Shown here: positions 7,595 through 15,795 of the stretch, piece after piece
Layout: every line of letters starts with the position of its first letter
Numbering within the stretch: position 1 is the first letter of the stretch
Assembly (NCBI GenBank): GCA_021775795.1
Contig: JAJFHB010000275.1
Span: 1-17,968, forward strand
DNA from: Hyphomicrobiales bacterium
GTDB taxonomy: Bacteria > Pseudomonadota > Alphaproteobacteria > Rhizobiales > JAJFHB01
DNA: 17,968 nt
Reading direction: 5' to 3'
Program-made: the position numbers and the translations under genes
The notes under the pieces: generated by a model
Databases searched by the model: none
What the model saw: the letters and a program-made list of their open reading frames with translations, nothing else
What the model was told of the DNA's origin: nothing

Positions 7595-8236
7595 CTAGCT
7601 CGCATCGCGAACTTCTTCTTCAACTTCATCACCCGGCTGCTCACTGCCACTGGAGGTGTCGTCGACACTCTCGTCTGATGCTACGGGAGGTTCTGGAGCT
7701 TCTGGAGCATCTGAAACTTCATCCGGAGTTGATGCTTCCAGTTGTACCTCCTCAACTTTGTCGGCACCATTTTCCTGAGCTTCCGAAGTTGCCGGTGTTT
7801 CCTGCACTTCCGCACTTTTGGCGTCGGCGTTCTCTTCGCCGTTGGCGACGCCGTTTGCGGATCCATTTGGCCGGGACCCTCCATCACCCCGTTCAGAATG
7901 GCGGCCTCTGCCATTGCGCGCAGGCTGCGCGGGTTGCTCAGTCTGCTCCGGTGCACAGGCGGCCTGTTGCGCCTGTTGTTGGGCCTGCTGCGCGTTTGCT
8001 GCTGCAATAAGACGGAGATAATGCTCGGCGTGCTGCAGATAGTTTTCTGCCGAAACCGGATCGCCGCTTGTAAGCGAATCTCGTGAAAGGATCTGATATT
8101 TCTCGGCTATGTGTGAGGCATTACCGCGGATTTTTACATCCGGCCCATTGCTCTCGAACACGCGGTTCACCGAATTCGTCTGGCGTCGGCCGCGGCCTCT
8201 ATTCTTCTTGTTGTTGCTATGTTGCCCCTGCCTCAT
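7595..8236 (-). CDS. DUF4167 domain-containing protein
   Basis: A protein of unknown function, 213 residues, recognised by its N-terminal DUF4167 region (about residues 20-85: the NRVFESNGPDVKIRG segment, then AEKYQILSRDSLTSGD and ENYLQHAEHYLRL). The first 20 residues are basic, with RGRGRR, and the helical core is followed by a Q/A-rich run (about 82-100). From residue 105 to the end the chain is low-complexity and increasingly acidic, certainly disordered. A basic RG-rich start suggests RNA or nucleic acid binding, but that is inference. The family is, to my knowledge, an alphaproteobacterial marker and is commonly found between prmC and clpB, as here. The start at ATG 8236 (MRQGQ) follows family practice; a GTG at 8245 would add three residues. 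Neither start has a strong ribosome binding site. Confidence 0.88.
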   Translation of the reverse strand: MRQGQHSNNKKNRGRGRRQTNSVNRVFESNGPDVKIRGNASHIAEKYQILSRDSLTSGDPVSAENYLQHAEHYLRLIAAANAQQAQQQAQQAACAPEQTEQPAQPARNGRGRHSERGDGGSRPNGSANGVANGEENADAKSAEVQETPATSEAQENGADKVEEVQLEASTPDEVSDAPEAPEPPVASDESVDDTSSGSEQPGDEVEEEVRDAS

Positions 8237-8636
8237 TGCATCCACGCTTCATTCATTGCCACAAAATCCATAATATTTCTCACGCGATCGTTTCAGTCTT
8301 GCCGGCGTATCCAGAGCCCCTTGCAATCCATAACAGGCATTAACCGGCTCCGCCGCGTCCCGCATTTTTTCGGAACGCTGCCGCCGTCATGCCTCAACGG
8401 ACTGAGCATCAACCTCAAAATCAAACACAACCAATGCAGCGCTTTGATCGTGAACACGATCATGGGCGAAGTTCAGAAATGGAGGCTACCTGGGTCTAAA
8501 CGGTTCCGGGTTCGAACGTATCATCGTTTGACAACCCCGCCCTGCTTTGGGTTCGTCGTCCGCAGCAAAGCCCTGATGTCCGTGACCTCAAACTAGCCGT
8601 TCGCCAACGCTTTTCCAACCCCTTTTTTACCTCAGC
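8237..8636. other. Gap between prmC and the DUF4167 gene
   Basis: About 400 bp without a confident gene, lower in G+C at its centre than the neighbouring genes. It contains an 18-bp perfect palindrome (8445-8462). Two short frames cross it: 8389-8499 on the plus strand (36 codons, very Q/H-rich) and 8293-8463 on the minus strand (56 codons, hydrophobic start). Neither has a ribosome binding site or a product I recognise. A promoter for the DUF4167 gene probably lies here; a TATTAT at 8277-8272 on the minus strand is a possible -10 but has no matching -35. Confidence 0.45.
8445..8462. repeat. 18-bp palindrome (8-bp arms, 2-bp spacer)
   Basis: TGATCGTGAACACGATCA is an exact inverted repeat of TGATCGTG around AA. 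Its symmetry and the short spacer look like an operator for a dimeric repressor, lying about 210 bp upstream of the DUF4167 start. As RNA it would form a hairpin with a short loop. No T-run follows on either strand, so it is not an intrinsic terminator. The regulator, if any, is unknown. Confidence 0.5.
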
Positions 8637-9536
8637 TCACAGCTGTGAATATCGCGCTCTCACGCATCGCGGGATCCCGGAAAGATCAGCTTTCATCGCG
8701 TCAGCCTGATCGCCCAGCGTGAAGCCTGCGTCGACCAACAAAGAGGCCACATCAGCTTCCTGACCACAGCCAAACTCAACCACAAACCAGCCGTTGGGTT
8801 TGAGAAGTTGCGGTACCTGGAGCGCCAGTATTCGATAGGGATCAAGGCCATCCTCTCCCCCATCCAACGCCAGGTGCGGTTCGTGTTTCGCCACCTCTGG
8901 CTGAAGTTGCAGAAGGTCATGGGATCTGATGTAGGGTGGGTTGGCTACGATGAGATCGAACTGAGTTTCAACCGCCGACAGCCAGTTCCCGCATACGAAC
9001 TGCGCCCGTGATGAGACACCATTTCGTCTTGCATTGCGGCGCGCAACACAAAGCGCATCGGCGCTGAGATCAATCCCCACACCCAGTGCGCCTGGCCATT
9101 CGCTCAACAGTGCTGTCAGAAGACAACCCGTACCGGTGCCGAGGTCCGCAATGTGCAAGCCAGCCTCAATTCCGCGGTCGCCTGCAGCCGGGGTCTCAAG
9201 GCAAAATTCCACCAGCGTTTCACTGTCTGGACGCGGATCAAGGGTTGCTTCTGAGAGTTCAAACTCGAGGCCCCAGAATTCCCTCATGCCGACAATACGG
9301 GAGACCGGTTCACGTTGGACCCGCCGTTGTATCGCGGTTGCCACCGATCTGGCCGCTTCTTCCTCGACCTGGTGGTCGCGGCGGCCAATTACATCTGCGG
9401 TTTCAATGTTCAATATGGCAGACACAAGCACTCTAGCGTCCAGTTCTGCATTTGGAATGTTGTGGCTGCGAAGGCAATTGCGCGCCGCATCGAAAAGGCT
9501 ACCAACGGTAGCACTCTCCGCTGCATGATCACGCAT
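8637..9536 (-). CDS. prmC: Release factor glutamine methyltransferase PrmC
   Basis: PrmC methylates the glutamine of the GGQ motif of peptide release factors RF1 and RF2, using S-adenosylmethionine, which makes termination efficient. The protein is 299 residues: an N-terminal helical domain (about 1-80), then a Rossmann-fold methyltransferase. Diagnostic motifs are the LDPRPDSE segment (99-106), the SAM-binding loop DLGTGTG (131-137) and the catalytic NPPY (199-202), which contacts the substrate glutamine. The start at ATG 9536 is chosen because GGAAAG lies 8 bases upstream and the codon overlaps the prfA stop by 8 bp, which implies translational coupling to its own substrate's gene. A frame extending to 9596 would run far into prfA and is unlikely. 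Confidence 0.95.
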   Translation of the reverse strand: MRDHAAESATVGSLFDAARNCLRSHNIPNAELDARVLVSAILNIETADVIGRRDHQVEEEAARSVATAIQRRVQREPVSRIVGMREFWGLEFELSEATLDPRPDSETLVEFCLETPAAGDRGIEAGLHIADLGTGTGCLLTALLSEWPGALGVGIDLSADALCVARRNARRNGVSSRAQFVCGNWLSAVETQFDLIVANPPYIRSHDLLQLQPEVAKHEPHLALDGGEDGLDPYRILALQVPQLLKPNGWFVVEFGCGQEADVASLLVDAGFTLGDQADAMKADLSGIPRCVRARYSQL

Positions 9537-10614
9537 CGCCGCTGCTTTCCACCGCAGCCAGCTGCCGCGCCTGAAAGTCCGTGACCAGTGCGTCAACCAG
9601 TTCGTCCAGCGCTTCGCCTGCCAGAATTTTTTCCAGCTTGTATAGCGTCAGGTTGATGCGGTGATCAGAGACCCGGCCCTGCGGATAATTGTAAGTCCTG
9701 ATACGCTCAGAACGATCACCCGATCCGACTTGTTCCCGGCGGTCCGCTGCACGCGCATCATCAATTCGTTGCCGCTCCGCCTCGTATAAACGAGCCCGCA
9801 ACACCTTCATGGCCTTGGCCCGGTTCTTGTGTTGCGATTTTTCATCCTGCTGCGAGACCACGATTCCTGACGGCAGGTGAGTGATTCTCACCGCGCTGTC
9901 TGTGGTGTTGACCGACTGGCCGCCTGGCCCGCTGGCCCGGAACACATCAACACGAAGATCCTTTTCCTCAATATCCACATCGACTTCTTCGGCTTCCGGC
10001 AGAACCGCAACCGTCGCGGCGGAAGTATGAATGCGGCCGCCTGACTCAGTTTCAGGCACACGCTGTACACGGTGAACGCCGGATTCAAATTTAAACCTGG
10101 CGAACACACCGCGGCCGTTCACCGAGGCGATGACTTCCTTGTATCCACCCATGTCCGATTCGCTTGCGGACATGAGTTCCACCTTCCACTTTCGGGCCTC
10201 AGCATAACGCTGGTACATGCGGAAGAGGTCGCCGACAAAAAGCGCGGCTTCCTCGCCGCCCGTGCCCGCGCGAATTTCCAGAATGGCACTGCGGTCATCG
10301 GCCTTGTCGCGCGGCAGGAGAAGGAATTTGAGATCTTTGGAAATGCTCTCTATGCGGTCTTCGAGCGCTGCAAGTTCGTCCTTGGCAAACGCTGTCATTT
10401 CCTCATCACTATCGGGGTCGGCAATGATCTCCCGAAGATCTTCACACTCTGTCTCGGTATCACGTAATCGGCGCGCCGCTTCCACCACGGGCGTCAGGTC
10501 CGAATACTCCTTGGACAGGCGCACAAATTCCTCGGGATCGGGAGCAGCTGCCAGCTGCTCTTCGATAGCAACGAACCGTGCGATTACACTTTCGAGTTTA
10601 TCACTCGCAAACAT
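9529..10614 (-). CDS. prfA: Peptide chain release factor 1
   Basis: RF1 recognises UAA and UAG stop codons in the ribosomal A site and triggers release of the finished polypeptide. The 361-residue protein has the usual length. It shows the tripeptide PET (187-189, the PxT anticodon-like motif of RF1, which separates it from the SPF of RF2) followed by GGRIHTS. It also has the GGQ motif at 231-233 within [11 protein letters not shown], whose glutamine is the target of PrmC. The start is ATG 10614; the ribosome binding site is weak (AGG close to the start), and a short hairpin (10632-10649) lies just upstream. prmC follows with an 8-bp overlap. Confidence 0.97.
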   Translation of the reverse strand: MFASDKLESVIARFVAIEEQLAAAPDPEEFVRLSKEYSDLTPVVEAARRLRDTETECEDLREIIADPDSDEEMTAFAKDELAALEDRIESISKDLKFLLLPRDKADDRSAILEIRAGTGGEEAALFVGDLFRMYQRYAEARKWKVELMSASESDMGGYKEVIASVNGRGVFARFKFESGVHRVQRVPETESGGRIHTSAATVAVLPEAEEVDVDIEEKDLRVDVFRASGPGGQSVNTTDSAVRITHLPSGIVVSQQDEKSQHKNRAKAMKVLRARLYEAERQRIDDARAADRREQVGSGDRSERIRTYNYPQGRVSDHRINLTLYKLEKILAGEALDELVDALVTDFQARQLAAVESSGDA

Positions 10615-10631
10615 GAGCCTGCGGCTTATCC

Positions 10632-10649
10632 CGGACTGCGCACAGTCCG
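10632..10649 (-). other. Short hairpin upstream of prfA
   Basis: CGGACTG (10632-10638) and CAGTCCG (10643-10649) are exact reverse complements with a four-base loop, in the 77-bp gap between the RodZ-like gene and prfA. On the minus strand no U-run follows it, so it is not a standard intrinsic terminator for the upstream gene. On the plus strand T-rich sequence follows, but no plus-strand gene leads into it. It may stabilise an mRNA end or set relative expression of the two genes. Confidence 0.4.
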
Positions 10650-10691
10650 TTTCTTGTTGTTATGAATTCCGACCGACTGTCCGCCGATCAC

Positions 10692-11792
10692 TCAGCCATC
10701 AGCGCTATTCATCGCACCAATGTCGAGCGGGCGGCCGACAACAATTTCACCAGGAGCACCTAACGCGCCCTTGTCGCGACCGTCAATCGAATAGTCGAGA
10801 GCGCCTCCATCGCGCGCTATGAGAACCAGACCATCCATGTCGGGAACGCGATAGCTGTCCCCGGTCTGCATTGTCCGCGTAATCATGATGCGTCCTTCCG
10901 CATCCTCAATACGAATCCACACAGGCCGCCTTGCGATCAGGATGATTCGGGCGCTTTCATTTTCCGCGCCGTAAACAATGCCCAACGCGGTTTGCTCGCC
11001 GACAGATTCCTCTTCCGTCACATGCTGGCGGATGAACTCCGTCAAACGGCTTGCATCATCAATATTTTCATCGTCACCGGGTGCCGGCGCAACAGCGTCA
11101 AGGTCAGCGGGTTGCAGTCCTGTATCGGGAACCGGCTCGGAGCCGTCGTCGAAACCTTCCTGTCGAACAATGACAGTCGGCACCGCATCATCGAGAATTT
11201 CTTCAATGGCGTCGGCGGCCTCCTGCAGCGAGGCAGAAGGCGCATTCGGGTCCACCGATCCTGTTTCAATGGGATCGCTTTGAGCTTCAGCGACAGCACT
11301 GGGTTCAGTCTCCAGCGGCGCTTCTGCAAGCCCATCGGTCATGTTGTTCAATACGCCGGGCACCGCATACCAGATGATACCCGTCATCACGGCCAGAAAA
11401 GCTGTGCTTGCGGCGACAAGCACAAACATCTTCGAGCGTTCGCCGCGGCGGTTTTCTGTGCGCGCCGGTGCAGATTGACTTAGCAGACCCTTATACTGTT
11501 CCAGCAAAGGATCCGCTTCGAGACCAAGAAATTCAGCGTAGACCCGGATGTAACCCAGAATGTAAGACTGGGCCGGCAGATCCTGCAGCACACCCATCTC
11601 GATGGCATGCAGATATTTGGCGCTGATGTGGGTTTCCAACGCCGCGTCCGCAAGGGTCTTGCCTCGCTGTTCGCGCTCGCGTTGCAGGAACCAGCCTGTT
11701 TCACCAGCCGGATCACCGTGTCCATCAGGCTTACGCCGATAGGTCACACTGTTGGATTCTTCTGTGCTCGATGGCCTCAAATTCAGAGTCAT
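10692..11792 (-). CDS. RodZ-like helix-turn-helix membrane protein
   Basis: A bitopic inner-membrane protein of 366 residues built like RodZ. It has a cytoplasmic helix-turn-helix of the HTH_25 type (about 34-100, with LQREREQRGKTLADAA and KYLHAIEMG), a single transmembrane helix (about 122-145), a long acidic and proline-rich periplasmic linker (about 150-275) and a small C-terminal beta domain like DUF4115 (about 280-355, RPVWIRIEDAEG). RodZ links the MreB cytoskeleton to cell-wall synthesis. Whether this copy does so is not shown, since no mre or rod gene is nearby. The start at ATG 11792 has AGGA about 12 bases upstream; an open frame to 11888 has no better start. A possible promoter lies at 11913-11941, so it may be transcribed separately from ptsP. 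Confidence 0.82.
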   Translation of the reverse strand: MTLNLRPSSTEESNSVTYRRKPDGHGDPAGETGWFLQREREQRGKTLADAALETHISAKYLHAIEMGVLQDLPAQSYILGYIRVYAEFLGLEADPLLEQYKGLLSQSAPARTENRRGERSKMFVLVAASTAFLAVMTGIIWYAVPGVLNNMTDGLAEAPLETEPSAVAEAQSDPIETGSVDPNAPSASLQEAADAIEEILDDAVPTVIVRQEGFDDGSEPVPDTGLQPADLDAVAPAPGDDENIDDASRLTEFIRQHVTEEESVGEQTALGIVYGAENESARIILIARRPVWIRIEDAEGRIMITRTMQTGDSYRVPDMDGLVLIARDGGALDYSIDGRDKGALGAPGEIVVGRPLDIGAMNSADG

Positions 11793-11912
11793 CGGTTCGC
11801 ATATTCCTGCGTGGTCATTCCGCCGCTGCGACTTAATCGCAAAACTACGTCGCGGGAAGCGGCCCAAATACCCCGCGCGATTCAACACACAGAATCACTT
11901 ACAATTATTAAG

Positions 11913-11941
11913 AAATAGCTCACAATCTGGTGGCACGGCAA
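11913..11941 (-). promoter_or_regulatory. Possible promoter for the RodZ-like gene
   Basis: On the minus strand TTGCCG (11941-11936) and CTATTT (11918-11913) are separated by 17 bp, in the 153-bp gap after ptsP. Both hexamers are only partial matches to the housekeeping consensus. It would allow the RodZ-like, prfA and prmC genes to be expressed apart from ptsP. Confidence 0.35.
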
Positions 11942-11945
11942 GCGT

Positions 11946-14210
11946 TCACACCGAAATATTGTGCGCCTGCGCAAACGCCTGCAGATGCGGCCTGACACTG
12001 TGATCAGGCAAATCGAGCAAATTCAGGGTCAGATTTTCGATCTCCTGCGCATCCAACTCGAGGATCATTTGCTTGATTGGGCCAATCGCAGCCGGTGTCA
12101 TTGATATCGACCTAAAGCCGAGACCGATGAGTGCCATGGCCTCAAGGGGTCTTCCTGCCATCTCGCCACAAAGGGCAAGAGGTACATTATGGTCGTTGGC
12201 CATGACCACGATCTGTCGGAGTGCCGTCAGCACCGCAGGGCTCAGCGGATCATAGCGCCCTGCAAGACGCGGATGGTCGCGGTCACTTGCAAACAGGAAC
12301 TGGCATAGATCGTTACTGCCCACAGAAACAAAATCAGTCAGCTTTAAAAGCGCCGGCAGCTGCCAGATCAGGGCCGGCACTTCGATCATCGCGCCAATGC
12401 GCACGCGAGAAGGCATCGCGTGACCGCGGTCCAGCAGAAACTGTTTCTGTTCGTCCACGAGCAATTTTGCCTGCCGGAACTCATCGACCTCGGAGATCAT
12501 CGGAAACATGACGCTCAATTCGCGCCCGGCAGCTGCCCGCAACAATGCCCGGGCCTGCGACTTCAGCAGAGCCGGGCGATCGAGCGCCATTCGCACTGCG
12601 CGCCACCCGAGTGCCGGGTTGGTTTCCTTTGCCTGCGCCATGAACGGCAAAACCTTGTCCGCACCGATATCCAGAGATCTGAACACCACAGGTTTGCCGT
12701 CAGCATGATCCAGCACGGTGCGATAATAATCCGTCTGGGCATCAAGACGAGGAAACGTCGATGCGATCATAAATTGCAATTCGGTTCGGAAAAGCCCGAC
12801 ACCATCGGCGCCGGAATCGCTCAGATAGGGCAAGTCCACCGGCAGGCCGGCATTGACGAGAAGAGAAATCCGAACTCCGTCCCGTGTCAGCGGTTCCCGC
12901 TCGCGCAGCTTTTCGAACTGGGCCTGGCGCTTTGCTTTGAACTTTACCTTTTCTGCATAAGCCTGCTCAACATCGGCGGAAGGTCTCAGGTACACAGAGC
13001 CCGTGTCACCATCCGCAATAAGCGCTTCATTCGGGCTTGCCAGATCGAGGAGGTCGGGCACTTGTCCGACCATGGGAATGCGCAAGGCCCGGGCGACAAT
13101 CGCCACGTGACTGTTATGAGAACCTTCCTCCAGCACCAGGCCACGAAGGCGCTCTCTGTCATAGTCGAGCAGTTCCGCAGGTCCCATATTGCGGGCAATC
13201 AGAATGGTGTCCCTGGGCAGGTTGCCTGCCGCTGCAGTTTCATAGCGTCCGACCAGGACACGCAGCAATCTGTTTGCAAGGTCATCCAGGTCGTGCATGC
13301 GCTCGCGCAAATAAAGGTCCGTCTGCCGGCCCATGCGCACACGGTTTTCACTTTGTACCCGTTCAACCGCAGCTTCTGCAGTGAGCCCGGTTGACACCGC
13401 CTCACGCATCTTTGTTGCCCATCCCCTGTCACGGGCAAACATTCTGTAAGTGTCCAGCACTTCATGATGCTCGCCACCGCGCGCGACATCTGCACGCGAG
13501 AACATCTGATCAATAGACGTCTGGAGTTGCTCTAGGCCCTTATCAAGTCGCTCAAGTTCAACACCGGTATTTTCCGCGATCGGATTACCGATTTCGATCC
13601 GCGGCTGATGCAGCACAACGTGACCGAGGGCAATACCATCGGCCAGCGCCAAACCCTCAAAGTGCCTGGAACGGTGGCCGGTAACTTCCAGCTCCACATC
13701 ACGGGCCGCTTCATCAAGTTCGCCGGACGCAACAATTTCAGCCAGCACCATGGACGTCGTCTGAAGTGCCTCGACTTCCTCGTCGGTGTAATTGCGATAG
13801 GCGCGGTTCTGGACGACCAGGACGCCAACCGCGTGGCCGGAGCGTAACACCGGGACACCAAGGAACGAGTGATAGGCCTCTTCACCGGTTTCCGGGCGAT
13901 AGGCAAATTGCGGATGAGACTGAGCATCGGTGAGATTCAGCGGTCTGGCATCGCCGGCAATCAGGCCGACAAGTCCTTCCCCGACTTTTAACTGCGTTTC
14001 GTGGACAGCTTCGGGGTTAAGGCCTTCGGTAGCGAACAGCTCAAGCACACCGCCATGCCGCAAGAGATATATCGAGCAAACTTCCGCGACCATGTTCGCC
14101 GCAATAAGAACGACAATACGGTCGAGACGATTCTGTGCGGTTTCCGTCTCCGCCATGACCTCGCGGAGTTGTCTCAGGAGAACTCGCGGGCCGATGGCAG
14201 CAAGCGACAT
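11946..14210 (-). CDS. ptsP: Phosphoenolpyruvate-protein phosphotransferase EI-Ntr (PtsP)
   Basis: The first enzyme of the nitrogen-related PTS phosphorelay: it takes phosphate from phosphoenolpyruvate and passes it to NPr (PtsO), and from there to EIIA-Ntr (PtsN), a regulatory rather than sugar-transport chain. The 754-residue protein has the family's usual length. It has an N-terminal GAF domain (about 25-165), which in rhizobia responds to glutamine, then the EI N-terminal domain with phospho-accepting His H368 (in SHNSHVAIVARA), and a PEP-binding TIM barrel with R475 (GLFRTE), E610 (MIEVPA), D634 (GSNDLCQ) and catalytic Cys C681 (LALCGEMAG). All key residues are present. The start at ATG 14210 follows AAGGAAAG; the frame is open for some 27 codons upstream but has no standard start codon there. 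It lies 86 bp after lysC. Confidence 0.96.
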   Translation of the reverse strand: MSLAAIGPRVLLRQLREVMAETETAQNRLDRIVVLIAANMVAEVCSIYLLRHGGVLELFATEGLNPEAVHETQLKVGEGLVGLIAGDARPLNLTDAQSHPQFAYRPETGEEAYHSFLGVPVLRSGHAVGVLVVQNRAYRNYTDEEVEALQTTSMVLAEIVASGELDEAARDVELEVTGHRSRHFEGLALADGIALGHVVLHQPRIEIGNPIAENTGVELERLDKGLEQLQTSIDQMFSRADVARGGEHHEVLDTYRMFARDRGWATKMREAVSTGLTAEAAVERVQSENRVRMGRQTDLYLRERMHDLDDLANRLLRVLVGRYETAAAGNLPRDTILIARNMGPAELLDYDRERLRGLVLEEGSHNSHVAIVARALRIPMVGQVPDLLDLASPNEALIADGDTGSVYLRPSADVEQAYAEKVKFKAKRQAQFEKLREREPLTRDGVRISLLVNAGLPVDLPYLSDSGADGVGLFRTELQFMIASTFPRLDAQTDYYRTVLDHADGKPVVFRSLDIGADKVLPFMAQAKETNPALGWRAVRMALDRPALLKSQARALLRAAAGRELSVMFPMISEVDEFRQAKLLVDEQKQFLLDRGHAMPSRVRIGAMIEVPALIWQLPALLKLTDFVSVGSNDLCQFLFASDRDHPRLAGRYDPLSPAVLTALRQIVVMANDHNVPLALCGEMAGRPLEAMALIGLGFRSISMTPAAIGPIKQMILELDAQEIENLTLNLLDLPDHSVRPHLQAFAQAHNISV

Positions 14211-14296
14211 TAGCCCGATCTTTCCTTCACTACTGGCATCATTCGCCAGATCATCTCTTGTCGTTTGAGCAGCATCGTCAATCCCGACACGAATGG

Positions 14297-15550
14297 TTAC
14301 TCAGCATCCAGCCCATAGGCCGAGTGCAAAGCCCGCACCGCCAGTTCCGTATAGGCCGCATCGATCAATATGCTGATCTTTATTTCAGACGTTGTGATGG
14401 CCTGAATGTTAATGCCCTTGTCGGCCAGCACCTGAAACATCTGCGCAGCAACACCTGCATGGGATCTCATGCCGATACCGATAACCGAAACCTTCACAAC
14501 ATCAGTTGATCCCATTAGGTCCTGATAGCCGATATCACCCTTTGCTTCCTCAATGACGGCCATCGCACGCTGCAGATCATCATCCGCGACCGTAAAGGTA
14601 AGATCGGTTCTTTGGCCGTCTTCGGAGACGTTCTGCACGATCATGTCGACATTGATGTTTGCACTCGATAGCGGCCCAAATATGCGCGCCGCCACACCAG
14701 GCTTGTCGTCCACTTTCAGCAACGTGACTTTCGCCTCATCCTTGGAATACGCGATGCCGCTGACAACTTGCTGTTCCACGATATCTTCCTCACCGCAAAC
14801 AAGTGTGCCCGGACCATAGTTGTGATCCTGTGTTTCAAACGGCCCTTCCGGCGGATCGAAACTTGAACGCACCTGAACTGGCACTTGATTGACCATGGCC
14901 ATTTCAACGGACCGGGTCTGCAAAACTTTGGCACCAAGGGATGCCATTTCCAGCATTTCTTCGTAGGCAATACGGCTCAGCTTTTGAGCTTTTGTAACAA
15001 TTCGCGGGTCAGTCGTATAGACGCCATCGACATCCGTATAGATGTCACAGCGCCCGCGCAGCGCCGCTGCAAGAGCAACCGCGCTCGTGTCGGAGCCGCC
15101 GCGTCCAAGAGTGGTCACCCGGCCATCCGGGCTGACACCTTGAAAACCCGCCACGACGGCAACCTGACCCTCCGACATGCGACGGTCCATTTCCTCAATA
15201 TCAATACCTTCTATGCGCGCGGCTCCATGCACGTCGTTGGTGCGCATGGGGATTTGCCAGCCAAGCCAGGAACGCGCTGAGATGCCCATGCCCTGCAGGG
15301 TAATGGCGAGCAGTCCCGATGTAATCTGCTCTCCAGCTGAGACGACACAATCATACTCGCGCGCGTCGTGCATCATGGAGGCTTCTCGTGTCCAGGCAAC
15401 CAGCTGATCCGTCGTGCCTGCCATGGCGGATACCACCACGGCGACCTCATTGCCGGCCTTTACCTCACGTTCCACATGGCGGGCAACGTTGCGGATCCTT
15501 TCAAGGTCGGCAACAGACGTCCCACCGAATTTCATCACCAAACGGGTCAC
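14297..15550 (-). CDS. lysC: Aspartate kinase
   Basis: Phosphorylates L-aspartate with ATP to give aspartyl-4-phosphate, the committed step toward lysine, threonine, methionine and diaminopimelate for the cell wall. The protein is 417 residues, the monofunctional length. It has the amino acid kinase domain (about 1-250) with KFGGTS (7-12) and the nucleotide-loop segment GRGGSDTSA (149-157), followed by two ACT domains (about 265-340 and 350-417) that bind the feedback inhibitors lysine and/or threonine. The start is GTG 15550, giving MTRLVMKFGGTS, the usual alphaproteobacterial beginning; ATG 15535 is a less likely start within the first strand. The gene is divergent from ubiG and heads the minus-strand series. 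A hairpin lies about 25 bases upstream of the start. Confidence 0.97.
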   Translation of the reverse strand: MTRLVMKFGGTSVADLERIRNVARHVEREVKAGNEVAVVVSAMAGTTDQLVAWTREASMMHDAREYDCVVSAGEQITSGLLAITLQGMGISARSWLGWQIPMRTNDVHGAARIEGIDIEEMDRRMSEGQVAVVAGFQGVSPDGRVTTLGRGGSDTSAVALAAALRGRCDIYTDVDGVYTTDPRIVTKAQKLSRIAYEEMLEMASLGAKVLQTRSVEMAMVNQVPVQVRSSFDPPEGPFETQDHNYGPGTLVCGEEDIVEQQVVSGIAYSKDEAKVTLLKVDDKPGVAARIFGPLSSANINVDMIVQNVSEDGQRTDLTFTVADDDLQRAMAVIEEAKGDIGYQDLMGSTDVVKVSVIGIGMRSHAGVAAQMFQVLADKGINIQAITTSEIKISILIDAAYTELAVRALHSAYGLDAE

Positions 15551-15574
15551 TACTCAGCATTCCATATGTTCTTG

Positions 15575-15601
15575 GACCGCCAGCCAGCCGTCCGGGCGGT
15601 C
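15575..15601 (-). other. Hairpin in the lysC leader
   Basis: GACCGCC (15575-15581) and GGCGGTC (15595-15601) are exact reverse complements, with a GC-rich loop that can pair further. In the minus-strand transcript the stem ends 24 bases before the lysC GTG start. It could modulate translation of lysC. It does not look like the lysine riboswitch, which is far larger, and no leader peptide rich in lysine or threonine is evident. Confidence 0.3.
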
Positions 15602-15795
15602 AATCGACAACACAATTATTCCAGGCACAATCGTACAGATCTGACGCGCGCTTCTCTTACTCTGGCGCCCGGGCATATGCAACCGCAGGCTTGCCGGTAA
15701 CCGCACCATGGCGGCGGCAACTTGACAAACGGCAACCTCAGTGCCCATCAATGAATACCCCGTGATGACGAGATTGCAACATAAGGCCGGGTCCA

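Noticed and set aside
8508..8517. GGGTTCGAAC, resembling a tRNA T-loop.
   Set aside because: The flanking bases cannot form the T-stem or an acceptor stem; GTTCGAAC is simply a short palindrome.
10632..10660. Hairpin followed by T-rich sequence on the plus strand, like an intrinsic terminator.
   Set aside because: All genes around it run on the minus strand, so there is no plus-strand transcript for it to end; on the minus strand the hairpin has no U-run.
12420..13394. Long plus-strand frame of 324 codons opposite ptsP.
   Set aside because: It is a shadow of ptsP, whose frame is fully conserved with all catalytic residues; the antisense product is cysteine/histidine-rich with no family features.
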